Shown: positions 15,449 to 23,566, numbered from the stretch's first letter. The stretch is DNA of 64,000 nt from Actinomadura barringtoniae (GCF_017573505.1 NZ_JAGEOJ010000026.1:1-64000), one strand, 5' to 3'. Notes: generated by a model not told the origin, from the sequence alone. Made by a program: numbers and translations.

Positions 15449-17379
15449 TTGGCCCAGGTGGACGGCATCGCGCCCCCGGTCCTCTACGAGTCGCGTTCCT
15501 AGGACGCACCTCCACAGAGGACCAGCAGGATCCGACATTGTCGATCCCCCGGCAGCTCAACAGCTGCCGGGGGGTCCTCCCTGATCAAGCAGTCATCGTC
15601 GCCCACTTCTACGACATCGAATCGGGCCGGAAGAAGCTTGAGGCTCGTGGCTACGGTCGGGGACACGAGCGCTTCTCCATCCCGGTGCCCCGTGAAGGCG
15701 GCATCCAAGACCTCCTGGAGGAGGCTGAGCGCTCAGACCGCAGGTTCGACGTGGTGATCTGCGAATCCATCGAGCGAATCGCCCGGCGCACCTATGTCGG
15801 AACTCTCATCGAGAACCGCCTAGAGGAAGCGGGCGTACCGCTCCTCGCCTCCGACGAACCGATCAATCTGACCGGCAAGCGGGCGACCCAGGTCCTCACC
15901 CGGCGCGTGAAGCAGGGCGTAGCCGAGTGGTATGTGCTCGAACTGCTGGAGAAGTCATGGGGCGGCTTCGAGGAGCACACCGAGCAGGGCTACAACGTCG
16001 GCAAACCTCCCTATGGCCACATCGCCGAGAAGATCCCCCACCCTGTACCGGCCCGTCGCGCCGAAGGGGCCTCCAAGCACCGGCTCAAGCCTGATCCGGT
16101 AAGAGGCCCCGTCGTCACCCGAATCTTCGCTCTGCGAGTGGAAGACCGACTCGGCTACAAAGCCATCGCGAACGTGCTCAACCAGGACTTGGACCAGTTC
16201 CCGCCACCAGAGCCGGTAGACCCGAACCGAGCAGTCGGCCGCTGGACCGCCTCATCCGTACGTGAGGTGCTCACTAACCCCAAACACACCGGCTACATGG
16301 TCTGGAACCGTCGCGCCACCAAATCCAACGGAGGAAAGCTCAACCCTCCCCAGGAGTGGGTGTGGTCGAGCGTGCCCACGCACGAACCCCTGGCCACCAA
16401 AGAGACCTTCATCGAGGCGCAGAAAGTAGCCAACGAGAGGAAAGGCTCACGGAACGGCTCCAAAACCAACTCGGCCCACCCTGACTGCAAACGCTCCTAT
16501 GCCTTCCGCTCCTACCTCATCTGCGCGATCTGTGAGCACCGCATGCGAGGCAAGTTCCATCGCGAGACCGTGTACTACCTCTGTGACCCCGCCAAGGGAT
16601 ACGTCCCTGACGGACACCCCAAGAGCTTCTGGCTTCGCGAAGACATCCTCATGGACGCGGTCTCAGACTTCTTCAGCGACAACGTCTTTGGTCCACACCG
16701 GCAGAACCTCCTTGGAACCATGCTGACCGAGGCCGATGACCGGGCCCTCCGCGACCACCAAGCCCGACTCGACACGGTCCGCCGCGCGATCGAGGACATC
16801 GAGGCGCGCCGCCGGAACCTCGTCCGCACTCTGGAACGCACTGGCGATCCGGACGATGATCTCTTCAACGACATCCGCACACGCTCGGCCGAACTCAGCA
16901 GCGACCGCAACAGCAAGCTCGCCCGGCTCGAAGAGCTGGAGCAGACCAAGCCAGTCCGCCCCAGGCCAGAGCTTCTCGATCTCCTGCCCACGGGGCCGAT
17001 CCGGATCGACGCGATGCCCGAAGAGCTCCAGCGCAAGCTATTCGAGGCGTTCCGCCTTCAGATCCGCTACGACCGGCGCACCGACGAGGCCGAGTGCCAG
17101 ATCACACTTGCTGCGGCTGCCATCCGAGCCCAGCAACGAGCGGCTCAGGAGGCTCTGGCGATTGAGGATTCAGGACGGGACGACCATTCATCCGCACCCA
17201 TGCTTTGCGTACCCCCTAGGGGGTACTCGCCAGCCGAGGCTGCTGTGCACTTCCCCCTTTCAGGTAGAGCTGAAAGGGGATGGGAAACCGGGCGCTCTCC
17301 CCCAGGATCACCACGAATCCAGCGCGTTCTTGCACTCGGGTTGATCCGACGGGGGAAGGAACCCACTTCATGCGCATGA
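15373..17379 (+). CDS. Large serine recombinase (element integrase)
   Basis: A 668-residue site-specific recombinase of the large serine family, expected to integrate and excise the element by recombining attP with attB. After a 37-residue leader the resolvase domain begins with VAFLGRTSTEDQQDP, placing the catalytic serine at residue 47. A recombinase DNA-binding domain spans about 205-345 with the GYKAIANVLNQ and NPKHTGYMVWNRR motifs. A zinc-ribbon-like part with CAIC and YYLC pairs follows (about 378-405), then a long coiled coil (about 450-540). The last 60 or so residues, from about 610, are Pro/Gly/Ser-rich, do not look like the family and are encoded across the predicted attachment region. 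The start is set by AAGGAGG seven bases upstream. Confidence 0.9.
   Translation: MGSGSAPIPLDVLATGTRGDSRTRLIGPGGRHRAPGPLRVAFLGRTSTEDQQDPTLSIPRQLNSCRGVLPDQAVIVAHFYDIESGRKKLEARGYGRGHERFSIPVPREGGIQDLLEEAERSDRRFDVVICESIERIARRTYVGTLIENRLEEAGVPLLASDEPINLTGKRATQVLTRRVKQGVAEWYVLELLEKSWGGFEEHTEQGYNVGKPPYGHIAEKIPHPVPARRAEGASKHRLKPDPVRGPVVTRIFALRVEDRLGYKAIANVLNQDLDQFPPPEPVDPNRAVGRWTASSVREVLTNPKHTGYMVWNRRATKSNGGKLNPPQEWVWSSVPTHEPLATKETFIEAQKVANERKGSRNGSKTNSAHPDCKRSYAFRSYLICAICEHRMRGKFHRETVYYLCDPAKGYVPDGHPKSFWLREDILMDAVSDFFSDNVFGPHRQNLLGTMLTEADDRALRDHQARLDTVRRAIEDIEARRRNLVRTLERTGDPDDDLFNDIRTRSAELSSDRNSKLARLEELEQTKPVRPRPELLDLLPTGPIRIDAMPEELQRKLFEAFRLQIRYDRRTDEAECQITLAAAAIRAQQRAAQEALAIEDSGRDDHSSAPMLCVPPRGYSPAEAAVHFPLSGRAERGWETGRSPPGSPRIQRVLALGLIRRGKEPTSCA
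17209..17226. repeat. Perfect 18-bp palindrome inside the recombinase 3' end
   Basis: GTACCCCCTAGGGGGTAC is a perfect dyad. It lies where the recombinase reading frame stops resembling its family. Serine-integrase attachment sites are short imperfect dyads next to the integrase gene, so this is a candidate att half-site or core; a regulatory site is also possible. Confidence 0.5.
17254..17279. repeat. Ten-base-pair hairpin at the element edge
   Basis: CCCCTTTCAG, six bases, CTGAAAGGGG is a perfect inverted repeat 27 bases after the 18-bp palindrome. It is still inside the recombinase frame. It may belong to the attachment site or act as a transcription terminator at the element end. Confidence 0.5.
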
Positions 17380-17757
17380 CACGCTTGAAAACCCTGCTCG
17401 TGGTGGCAGGGGCTCATCGAAGGGGCCAAGCCGGGCTCGCAGATCTGGGTCGGCGAGTACCTGATGGACGACAAGGCCGTCAATGGGCAGCCAGAACGTG
17501 TATCCCGAGCGGGACACGGTGCTGAACTCGCTGAAGTCCACCACGTGCGACTCCACAGTGATCAACGTCGCGCACTGGTCGTTCACCCGCACGGCGGTCG
17601 CCAAGAAGCTGCGGGCGATCTCGACCAGAACGACGAGTCCATGATCAGGATCATGGACACCACTCCTTCTCGTTCGGCCTACGCCGACTACAAGGGGAAC
17701 TTCACCCTGATGTGGTCGCGGGCCACCGACGTCGTGGACTCCCCGCAGGACTGCTGA
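17370..17757 (+). pseudogene. Decayed phospholipase-D-like secreted protein gene
   Basis: The start looks genuine: GGGGGAAGGA precedes an ATG at 17370 that opens a signal-peptide-like MRMTRLKTLLVVAG. The sequence then breaks into fragments in three different frames: IEGAKPGSQIWVGEYLMDDK, then a TVINVAHWSFTRTAVAKKL stretch, then QNDESMIRI and AYADYKGNF before a TGA at 17755-17757. The last pieces resemble the C-terminal half of secreted actinobacterial PLD-like proteins (a sentence such as NDE-x-M-x-RI then YAxYxxxF). The fragment order is right but the HKD motifs are gone, so the gene carries at least one large deletion and two frameshifts. It directly follows the integrase end, so it may be a host gene eroded beside an insertion site. 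Confidence 0.6.
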
Positions 17758-17846
17758 TTGCACCGCTCCGCTGCTCTCGTTGGGGGGCGAGAGCAGCGGT
17801 GTGCGTGGGTTGAGTCTCCATTAGGGGGAGAGTCGAGGATGGGGCG

Positions 17847-18764
17847 ATGGACGGCGGCACGCTTTGCACGATCGGCGAGTTGGCTCGGCGGACTGGGCTG
17901 ACGGTCAAGACGATCCGGTTCTATTCGGAGCGCGGCATCGTGGTGCCTGCGGAGCGGACTGCCGGCGGCTATCGGCTTTATGGGGCGGACGCGGTCGCGC
18001 GGTTGGCGCTGGTGCGGACGCTTCGGGAGTTGGGGGTCGGCCTTGACGCGATCCGGCAGGTCGTTGAACGGGAACTGACGCTGAGTGAGGTCGCTGCGCA
18101 GCATGCCGCCGCCTTGGAGGTCCAGATCGGCGTTCTGCGACTGCGGCGGACGGTCTTGGCGGCCGCGGCCAGACGCAGGCCCACACCTGAGGAGATGGAA
18201 CGTATGCATCGACTTGCCCGGCTGACGGAGACCGAACGTGAGCGGCTGATTGAGGAGTTTCTCGAGGCGGTTTTCGGGGGGCTTGAGGGTGGTGCCCCTC
18301 GGTGTTCTATGAAGCCTGAGCTGCCGGGCGACCCGACTGAGGAGCAGGTTGAGGCTTGGGTGGAGTTGGCGGAGCTGGCTCTGGATCCGGGGTTTCGGGC
18401 CAGTGTTAGGCGCGGAGCTGAGGAGCATGCGGCTGATGGTGTGTCCTGCCCGCCGCGGCCAGGTGTTGTCGCTATTGCTCGGGACTATGCGGAGCAGGCG
18501 CTGGCCTCTGGAATTGCACCGGAGTCTTCAGAGGCCGATGAAATCGTCGCTGCGCTCACTGCGGACTGCGCGCGCAGTCTGAGGCGGCCTGACGATCGAG
18601 AGTTGCATCGGTTGGTGCTGCGGCGATGGTCCGCGGCAAACGATGTGCGTAGGGATCGGTACCTCTACTTGCTGTCACTGATCAACGGGTGGTCGGCGCC
18701 GGAACGTCTGGCGCCGGCGCTTGATTGGTCGGTTGCGGCGCTGCGTTCTCGCGTTGCTGCGTGA
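17847..18764 (+). CDS. MerR family transcriptional regulator
   Basis: A 305-residue regulator. The N-terminal winged helix-turn-helix (about 7-75) has the MerR signature TIGELARRTGLTVKTIRFY followed by a GGYRLY wing and a coiled dimerisation helix (about 80-125). There is no cysteine cluster typical of metal sensors. The 180-residue C-terminal domain is helical and probably binds a small ligand or simply dimerises. It is the first chromosomal-looking gene after the element. The downstream acetyltransferase starts 16 bases later on the same strand and may be co-transcribed. The inducer is unknown. Confidence 0.85.
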   Translation: MDGGTLCTIGELARRTGLTVKTIRFYSERGIVVPAERTAGGYRLYGADAVARLALVRTLRELGVGLDAIRQVVERELTLSEVAAQHAAALEVQIGVLRLRRTVLAAAARRRPTPEEMERMHRLARLTETERERLIEEFLEAVFGGLEGGAPRCSMKPELPGDPTEEQVEAWVELAELALDPGFRASVRRGAEEHAADGVSCPPRPGVVAIARDYAEQALASGIAPESSEADEIVAALTADCARSLRRPDDRELHRLVLRRWSAANDVRRDRYLYLLSLINGWSAPERLAPALDWSVAALRSRVAA

Positions 18765-18780
18765 TCGTACGCTGGCGGGT

Positions 18781-19332
18781 ATGGCGGTGATCGACGTAAG
18801 CGCTACTCCTGCGGGGCCGGCGCTTCTCTTGCGGCGCTGGGAAACGGCGGACGCTGAGGAGTTGGTGGGGCTCTACCGCGATGAGGCCTTGCGCCGCTGG
18901 ACCAGTGCGACCGTTGAGGATGTGGCTGGGGCGGCGCAGTGGATTCGCAAGCAGGGGGAAGGGTGGGAGGCCGGGGATCGCTTTGGGCTGGCGGTGGTGG
19001 AGCCGTTGGCCTCTGGGGATGCTGAACGGCTTGTGGGGCACGTCGTCCTCAGGCGTTCAGAGGATGGGGCGCCGTCGGGGGAAGTCGGTTACTGGACTGC
19101 AGCACATGCCCGGGGCAAGGGTGTGGCGCCCAGGGCGGTGCTGGCTTTGACGGAGTGGGCGTTCAGCACGTTCGAGGAGATGGAGAAGCTTGCGCTCCTC
19201 CATCAGGTGGACAACATCGCGTCCTGTCGCGTTGCGATGAAGTGCCGGTACGAGCTGAGCGGGCTGCTACCCCCTGCACCACCGGACTTCCCTCGCGAAG
19301 CCCATCTCCACGTAAGGACGCGAGGGGTCTGA
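18781..19332 (+). CDS. GNAT family N-acetyltransferase
   Basis: A 183-residue acetyltransferase. LLLRRWETADAEELVGLYRD at the N-terminus, GEVGYWTAAHARGKGVAPRA at about 100-119 (acetyl-CoA-binding R/Q-x-x-G-x-G/A region) and a final LLHQVDNIASCRVAMKC segment match RimJ/RimL-type GNAT proteins that modify proteins or small amines. The in-frame ATG 60 bases upstream lies inside the MerR gene; the one at 18781 is preferred because homology starts at once. It sits 16 bases after the MerR stop. The substrate cannot be inferred. Confidence 0.82.
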   Translation: MAVIDVSATPAGPALLLRRWETADAEELVGLYRDEALRRWTSATVEDVAGAAQWIRKQGEGWEAGDRFGLAVVEPLASGDAERLVGHVVLRRSEDGAPSGEVGYWTAAHARGKGVAPRAVLALTEWAFSTFEEMEKLALLHQVDNIASCRVAMKCRYELSGLLPPAPPDFPREAHLHVRTRGV

Positions 19333-19342
19333 GCCTCTGCGT

Positions 19343-20896
19343 CTAGTTGGAGAGGCGGAATCCGAATTCGGGATTCGGCTTGAGTGGGGCGGCGACGTCG
19401 CGGGGGCTGATGAAGCGGGTACCCGTTGTGGAGACTCCGGCCTTGGTTCCGGTGAAGAGCCAGATTCCACCCATGGAGTGGTTCTCGCCCCAGCCTCCTA
19501 CGACCAGGTCGGCCTTGCCGTCGCGGTTGTGGTCGACCAGGGAGACGGCTCCGCCGAATCGGCCGCCGGACTGGGGTGTGCCGGGAACGCCCTTGGTGTC
19601 CTTGTGGATGTACTGGGCGCCTGAGGTGATGAGGCCCTTGGGACCGCCCTTGAGAATCACCACGGCGCCGTAGCCTCCCAGCTTCCGGCCGATGTGGCTT
19701 TCGGGGACCCCGATGGCGACGTCCGCGTAGCGGTCTCCGTTGACGTTCCCAACGGCGGCGTCGGCGCCGAACTCGTCGCTGAACCCGCCGCGGCCCGGGT
19801 CCTGACCGGGAACGCCGGGTGTGTTCTGGGTGATGGTGAGCCGCGTCTGCAGGCCCTTGGGCGCACCCAGGAACACCTTGATCGCGCCGCCTCGTCCCCA
19901 TGTCCCTTGTCCGGCGACAAGGTCGGCTCGGCCATCACCGTTGATGTCCCCGAGGGCAAGGCTGGTGGCCGCGAGGTACTGCTCCTGCTGGCGCGGACCA
20001 AGCCCGTTGGGGCCGCCGAGGTAGACGGCCATCTTCTCCCCGGCGTTGGTGACGATCACATCGCCATAGCCGTCCCCGGTGATGTCACCCGCCACCACGT
20101 CCATCGAGTAGTAGTACTGCGGTTCGGGCAGGACGGTGTAGGCGGGGCGGCCTGGCTGGGAGGGGAACCATCCGATGTGGGTGGCGGCCTCGGCTCCGCC
20201 GCCGATCACCAGTTCGGCTCGTCCGTCGCGGTTGATGTCGGTGGCCGCCAGGTGGGCGCCCCAGTGACCGTACGCGCCCGCGTTCGGCTCGGTGAACGCG
20301 ATGGCTCGGCCCAGGCCCTTGGCGCTTCCGTAGAAGACGGTGATCGTTCCAGCGTCCACTCCGGCGGGGGTGCGTTCGGTGAACGCGCCGACCGCGAGAT
20401 CCGCGAAGTGATCGCCGTTGAAGTCGCCGGCGGCGGTGCTGACGCCGAAGTTGATGTACGCCCGGCTCACTCCGGGAACCCCGGGTGAGTCTTGGTTCAG
20501 GCTCTGACGCCGGTCTTTGCGGAGTCCGCTCTTGGAACCGTACAGAACGGTGATGTGGCCCGCGGCGACGCCTCCGTTCGGGCCGGACCTCGACTTCACG
20601 ACCAGGTCCTGGAAGCCATCACCGTTGAAGTCTGAGCTCGGCCTGACGTAGCCGCTGGTTGCCGCTGCCGCCGCGGCTGAGGCCGCCCGCGAGGCTGAGG
20701 CCGCCCGCGAGGCTGAGGCCGCCCGCGAGGCTGAGGCCGCCCGCGAGGCTGAGGCTGCGGGTGCCGCTGAGGCAGAGGCGGACGCCGAGGCCGTGGGCGC
20801 TGCCAAGGCTGAGGTCGCGGGTGCCGCGGACACTCCGGTGGATACCAACGACACCAGTACCGCGGCCGTGCTCAGCCCGCGCCATCCCTGTGCCAC
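19343..20896 (-). CDS. Secreted FG-GAP (integrin-type) repeat protein
   Basis: A 517-residue exported protein. The GTG start at 20896 has GGGGAG six bases before it and opens a signal peptide ending near residue 30. Residues about 30-80 are low-complexity Ala/Ser/Arg encoded by an 18-base tandem repeat. The rest comprises about seven FG-GAP blades, each with a calcium-binding-like DxNxDG loop: DFNGDGFQDLVV, DFNGDHFADLAVG, DINRDGRAELVIG, DITGDGYGDVIV, DINGDGRADLVAG, NVNGDRYADVAIG and DHNRDGKADLVVG. This gives an integrin-alpha-like beta propeller, probably a cell-surface or extracellular binding protein. No enzymatic domain is fused. It converges with the acetyltransferase gene, 10 bases apart. 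Confidence 0.85.
   Translation of the reverse strand: MAQGWRGLSTAAVLVSLVSTGVSAAPATSALAAPTASASASASAAPAASASRAASASRAASASRAASASRAASAAAAAATSGYVRPSSDFNGDGFQDLVVKSRSGPNGGVAAGHITVLYGSKSGLRKDRRQSLNQDSPGVPGVSRAYINFGVSTAAGDFNGDHFADLAVGAFTERTPAGVDAGTITVFYGSAKGLGRAIAFTEPNAGAYGHWGAHLAATDINRDGRAELVIGGGAEAATHIGWFPSQPGRPAYTVLPEPQYYYSMDVVAGDITGDGYGDVIVTNAGEKMAVYLGGPNGLGPRQQEQYLAATSLALGDINGDGRADLVAGQGTWGRGGAIKVFLGAPKGLQTRLTITQNTPGVPGQDPGRGGFSDEFGADAAVGNVNGDRYADVAIGVPESHIGRKLGGYGAVVILKGGPKGLITSGAQYIHKDTKGVPGTPQSGGRFGGAVSLVDHNRDGKADLVVGGWGENHSMGGIWLFTGTKAGVSTTGTRFISPRDVAAPLKPNPEFGFRLSN
20675..20746. repeat. Four copies of an 18-bp tandem repeat
   Basis: The unit GGCTGAGGCCGCCCGCGA is repeated four times without visible change and encodes an Ala/Ser/Arg linker between the signal peptide and the propeller. 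Identical copies suggest recent slippage; copy number could vary between strains without breaking the frame, because the unit is six codons long. Confidence 0.85.
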
Positions 20897-21108
20897 CCGA
20901 TGCTCCCCAAGATGTGACTGTCTCGACGAAGCCGACGGGGGCCGGTGAGACGTACGTGATCAACAAGGACGGAAGCTGCCATTTCCCGCCTCGTTATCGC
21001 AGGTCGGGAGCTTGGCCGAGGAAGGCCAGAAACCGTGGCATCCGTTGCGGACGATCAAGCGTCCGCATGATCGGCGAACGTGGGGTGACGTGCGTTCGCC
21101 GCCCTGGA

Positions 21109-21582
21109 CTAAGGGGTGTCTCGGAGGATGGAGCGGGTTCGGGACGGGGCGGTCGCGGGGATGTCGGCGAGGATCTCGGCCAGGGCCACTCCGGCGAGGC
21201 TGGCTCGCCAGGCCTGGTGGGCGTCGCCCATGCGGGCGGCCAGAACGCAGGTGTCGCGGCAGTCTTCGGGACGTAGCGCTCCGCGGCCCTGCTGGCGGAT
21301 CTCGCGGCATTCGTACGGCGAGGACGCGCCGTCCAGGGCCTCGACTATGTCCAGGAGTGTGATTTCGGTGACGGGGCGGGCCAGGCGGTAGCCGCCTCGG
21401 GGGCCTGTGGTGGCGGCCAGGACTCCGGCCTTGACCAGTGCCTTCAGCTGCTTGGCGAGGTAGGGCGCGGGCAGGTCGTAGTACTGCGCCAGTTGGGCGG
21501 TGGACGCGGTCTCGCCCGGTTCCAGCTGGGCCAGCGTCGTGGCGCAGTGCAGGACCCACTCGGTGCTCGCAGGCAGCTTCAC
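21109..21582 (-). CDS. Rrf2 family transcriptional regulator
   Basis: A 157-residue regulator with an N-terminal winged helix (STAQLAQYYDLPAPYLAKQL, then GPRGGYRLARP) and a C-terminal part with three cysteines: YEC, then EDC and DTC, spaced 15 and 3 residues apart. That spacing differs from the C-x5-7-C-x5-C pattern of IscR/NsrR, so iron-sulfur binding is uncertain. I chose the GTG at 21582, giving the usual MKLPASTEW-type start. A TATACT box eight bases upstream of the GTG suggests a leaderless transcript. It is divergent from an NmrA-type oxidoreductase gene, its likely target. Confidence 0.82.
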   Translation of the reverse strand: MKLPASTEWVLHCATTLAQLEPGETASTAQLAQYYDLPAPYLAKQLKALVKAGVLAATTGPRGGYRLARPVTEITLLDIVEALDGASSPYECREIRQQGRGALRPEDCRDTCVLAARMGDAHQAWRASLAGVALAEILADIPATAPSRTRSILRDTP

Positions 21583-21590
21583 GGTCCCCG

Positions 21591-21624
21591 AGTATAACGG
21601 AGACATTAGGGACCTATTTTGTCC
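21591..21624. promoter_or_regulatory. Rrf2 promoter and candidate operator
   Basis: On the minus strand TATACT (21591-21596) lies eight bases before the GTG of the Rrf2 gene, as in leaderless actinobacterial promoters. Next to it GGAC, seven bases, GTCC (21610-21624) forms a dyad between the two divergent genes. It is a likely binding site for Rrf2 and would cover both promoters. Confidence 0.45.
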
Positions 21625-21665
21625 GTGATAGGTTGGCGTCGTTCAGCGAAACGGGAGGACATCTC

Positions 21666-22418
21666 ATGCGAATCGCCATCGCGGGCGCCACCGGGAACAT
21701 CGGGAAGCTCACCGCCGAGGTCCTGGAGCAGGGCGGACATGACGTCGTGCGCATCAGCCGGTCGCTCGGCGTGGACCTGACCACGGGCGACGGTCTCGAC
21801 GCCGCCCTGGCCGGGGTCGAGGTCGTCGTCGACGCCACCAACTCCGGCGCGACCGACCGGGATGAGGCGGTCAACTACTTCGGCACGATCACGCGGAACC
21901 TGCTCGCCGCTGCGGAACGGGCGGGCGTACGGCACCACGTGCTGCTGTCGATCGCCGGCGTCGATCGCGTGGAGGGGAACGCCCACTACGCGGGCAAGCG
22001 TGAGCAGGAACGGCTCGTGAGCGAGGGCTCGGTGCCGTGGACGATCGTTCCGGCCACGCAGTTCCACGACTTCGCCGCGATGGTGGCCATGTGGACCACC
22101 CAGGACGGCGCCGCCTCGGTCGCTCCCCTGCTCCTGCAGCCGATCGCGCCGCAGGACGTTGCCGACGTATTGGCTGAGATCGCGACGGGCTCGCCGCAGG
22201 GTCGCTATGTCGACGTCGCCGGACCCGAGCCGCAGGACATGGTGGACATGGCACGCCGCACGAACGACGCCCGTGGCGTGAAGGTCAAGCTCGTACCGAC
22301 CTGGTCCTCGCTGTTCGGAGTCGAGATGGCCGGGAACACGATGCTTCCCGGGGAGGGCGCCCGCATCGCCCCGACCACGTTCGACGAATGGCTCGCGACG
22401 CAGGGGAACCAGGGGTAA
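21666..22418 (+). CDS. NmrA/SDR-type NAD(P)-binding oxidoreductase
   Basis: A 250-residue atypical short-chain reductase. The dinucleotide motif GATGNIG lies at residues 7-13, followed by the usual alternating strands and helices and a LLSIAGVDRV strand. There is no strict YxxxK catalytic pair; YAGKREQERL near 106-115 occupies its place, as in quinone-reductase-like NmrA proteins. The start has GGGAGG seven bases upstream. It is divergent from the Rrf2 gene, which probably represses it. It could act on a quinone or serve as a redox sensor. Confidence 0.82.
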   Translation: MRIAIAGATGNIGKLTAEVLEQGGHDVVRISRSLGVDLTTGDGLDAALAGVEVVVDATNSGATDRDEAVNYFGTITRNLLAAAERAGVRHHVLLSIAGVDRVEGNAHYAGKREQERLVSEGSVPWTIVPATQFHDFAAMVAMWTTQDGAASVAPLLLQPIAPQDVADVLAEIATGSPQGRYVDVAGPEPQDMVDMARRTNDARGVKVKLVPTWSSLFGVEMAGNTMLPGEGARIAPTTFDEWLATQGNQG

Positions 22419-22491
22419 GAGCGGGCTCGCTCGCCCACCGACACCCACTGGCGCACTCGGTGGCGGCGACTGGCCTGCTGACGGTTGCAGG

Positions 22492-23493
22492 TCAGCGGGC
22501 CAGGACTGTCTCTTGCTTGATGCGGGAAAGCTTGGCGGGGTTGCGGACGCCGTAGAGGCCAGTGATGAGGCCTCCGTCCATGCGGATCGCTATGACGGCG
22601 TCGATTTCTCCATCGCGGCGCACGATGAGCCCTGGGCAGCCGTTGATCTGGACCGGTTCCAGAGAGTCGTTGAGGCCGAAGTTCTTCAGGCCGATGGCAA
22701 GGCCCTGGGCCACCTTGCTGACGCCCACGATGGGCCGTAGTGCGGCCTGCTTGACCCCGCCTCCGTCGGTCAGCGCGACGACGTCCGGCGCGAGGATGTC
22801 GACCAGGCTCTGCAGGTCGCCGGTCTCGACCGCTCGCTGGAACGCTTCGAGTGCGGCCCTGGTGTCGGCCTGGGAGATGACGTCGCGCGGACGCCGGGCC
22901 GCGACGTGCGCGCGTGCCCGGTAGGCGATCTGGCGGACCGCGGCGTGGCTCTTGCCGATGGCGCCGGCGATCTCGACGTAGTTCAGGTCGAACACCTCGT
23001 GGAGAACGAAGACAGCCCGTTCGGTAGGAGCGAGCGTCTCCAGGACCAGCAACATCGCCATCGAGACGCTGTCGGCCAGCTCGACGTCTTCGGCCACGTC
23101 GGGCGCGGTCAGCAGGGGCTCGGGCAGCCACGGTCCGACGTAGGACTCCTTACGACGGCCGAGCACACGCAGCCGGTCCAGCGCCAGGCGGGTCGTGATG
23201 CGTACTAGGAACGCGCGCTGATTCCGTACGGTCGCCAGGTCGACGGTCCCCCAGCGCAGCCAGGTCTCCTGCAGAACGTCTTCGGCATCGGCGACCGAGC
23301 CGAGCATCTCGTAGGCAACGGTGAAGAGCAGGTTGCGATGGGCCACGAACGCCTCGGTAGCGGGATCCATCACGCCGTCGCCCTCGAACGCCTCGGGAGG
23401 GCTTGCCGCTTCCTCGGCAGGGCCCGTCTCTTGCTCGGCAGGGTTCGCTGCTTGCTCGGCAGGGTTTGTCGTTTGCTCGCTGCGCTTGCTCAT
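22492..23493 (-). CDS. ECF41-type RNA polymerase sigma factor
   Basis: A 333-residue extracytoplasmic-function sigma factor with a fused SnoaL-like C-terminal domain. After a Pro/Glu-rich leader made of PAEQ-type repeats (about 10-36), region 2 runs from FVAHRNLLFTVAYEMLGS to the DAEDVLQETWLRW helix. Region 4 contains LAPTERAVFVLHEVFDL and a helix-turn-helix (about 190-215). ECF41 landmarks are present: YVGPWLPEPL between regions 2 and 4, LTDGGG in the SnoaL domain, and RNPAKL (NPxKL type) near the end. In this group the C-terminal domain controls activity in place of an anti-sigma factor. An upstream TGTCACA-N16-CGTC promoter indicates autoregulation. A shorter protein from Met42 is possible. 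Confidence 0.9.
   Translation of the reverse strand: MSKRSEQTTNPAEQAANPAEQETGPAEEAASPPEAFEGDGVMDPATEAFVAHRNLLFTVAYEMLGSVADAEDVLQETWLRWGTVDLATVRNQRAFLVRITTRLALDRLRVLGRRKESYVGPWLPEPLLTAPDVAEDVELADSVSMAMLLVLETLAPTERAVFVLHEVFDLNYVEIAGAIGKSHAAVRQIAYRARAHVAARRPRDVISQADTRAALEAFQRAVETGDLQSLVDILAPDVVALTDGGGVKQAALRPIVGVSKVAQGLAIGLKNFGLNDSLEPVQINGCPGLIVRRDGEIDAVIAIRMDGGLITGLYGVRNPAKLSRIKQETVLAR
23411..23473. repeat. Imperfect 21-bp tandem repeats
   Basis: About three copies of a 21-base unit sharing CTCGGCAGGG encode the PAEQ-type N-terminal leader of the sigma factor. Copies have drifted. The leader precedes region 2 and may be dispensable. Confidence 0.65.
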
Positions 23494-23539
23494 GCCTGAC
23501 TCCCACCTAAGCCGCCGCGCTCTTATCCCGTATGCACGA

Positions 23540-23566
23540 GACGACGCACACTGCGGCTTTGTGACA
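23540..23566 (-). promoter_or_regulatory. ECF41 autoregulatory promoter
   Basis: Minus-strand TGTCACA (23560-23566), exactly 16 bases, then CGTC (23540-23543). This equals the published ECF41 promoter consensus (TGTCACA-N16-CGTC). It lies 47 bases upstream of the sigma factor ATG in the correct orientation, so the sigma factor probably transcribes its own gene. Confidence 0.82.

Larger units (their letters stand above)
1..17369. mobile_element. Integrative and conjugative element, right-hand part
   Basis: The span holds a nearly complete type IV secretion operon, a replication-relaxation protein, DNA methyltransferases and a large serine recombinase. This is the usual content of an actinobacterial integrative conjugative element. 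The left end is not in the window. The right end is placed between about 17200 and 17370, where the recombinase gene ends beside two perfect inverted repeats and a decayed host-type gene begins. No classical relaxase with a recognisable HUH signature is visible; it may lie further left, or the replication-relaxation protein may serve. The exact boundary is an inference from gene content. Confidence 0.75.

Noticed and set aside
17200..17370. A tRNA gene as attachment site
   Set aside because: I looked for T-loop-like GTTCGA signatures and acceptor stems and saw none; the flanks fit a protein-gene remnant instead.
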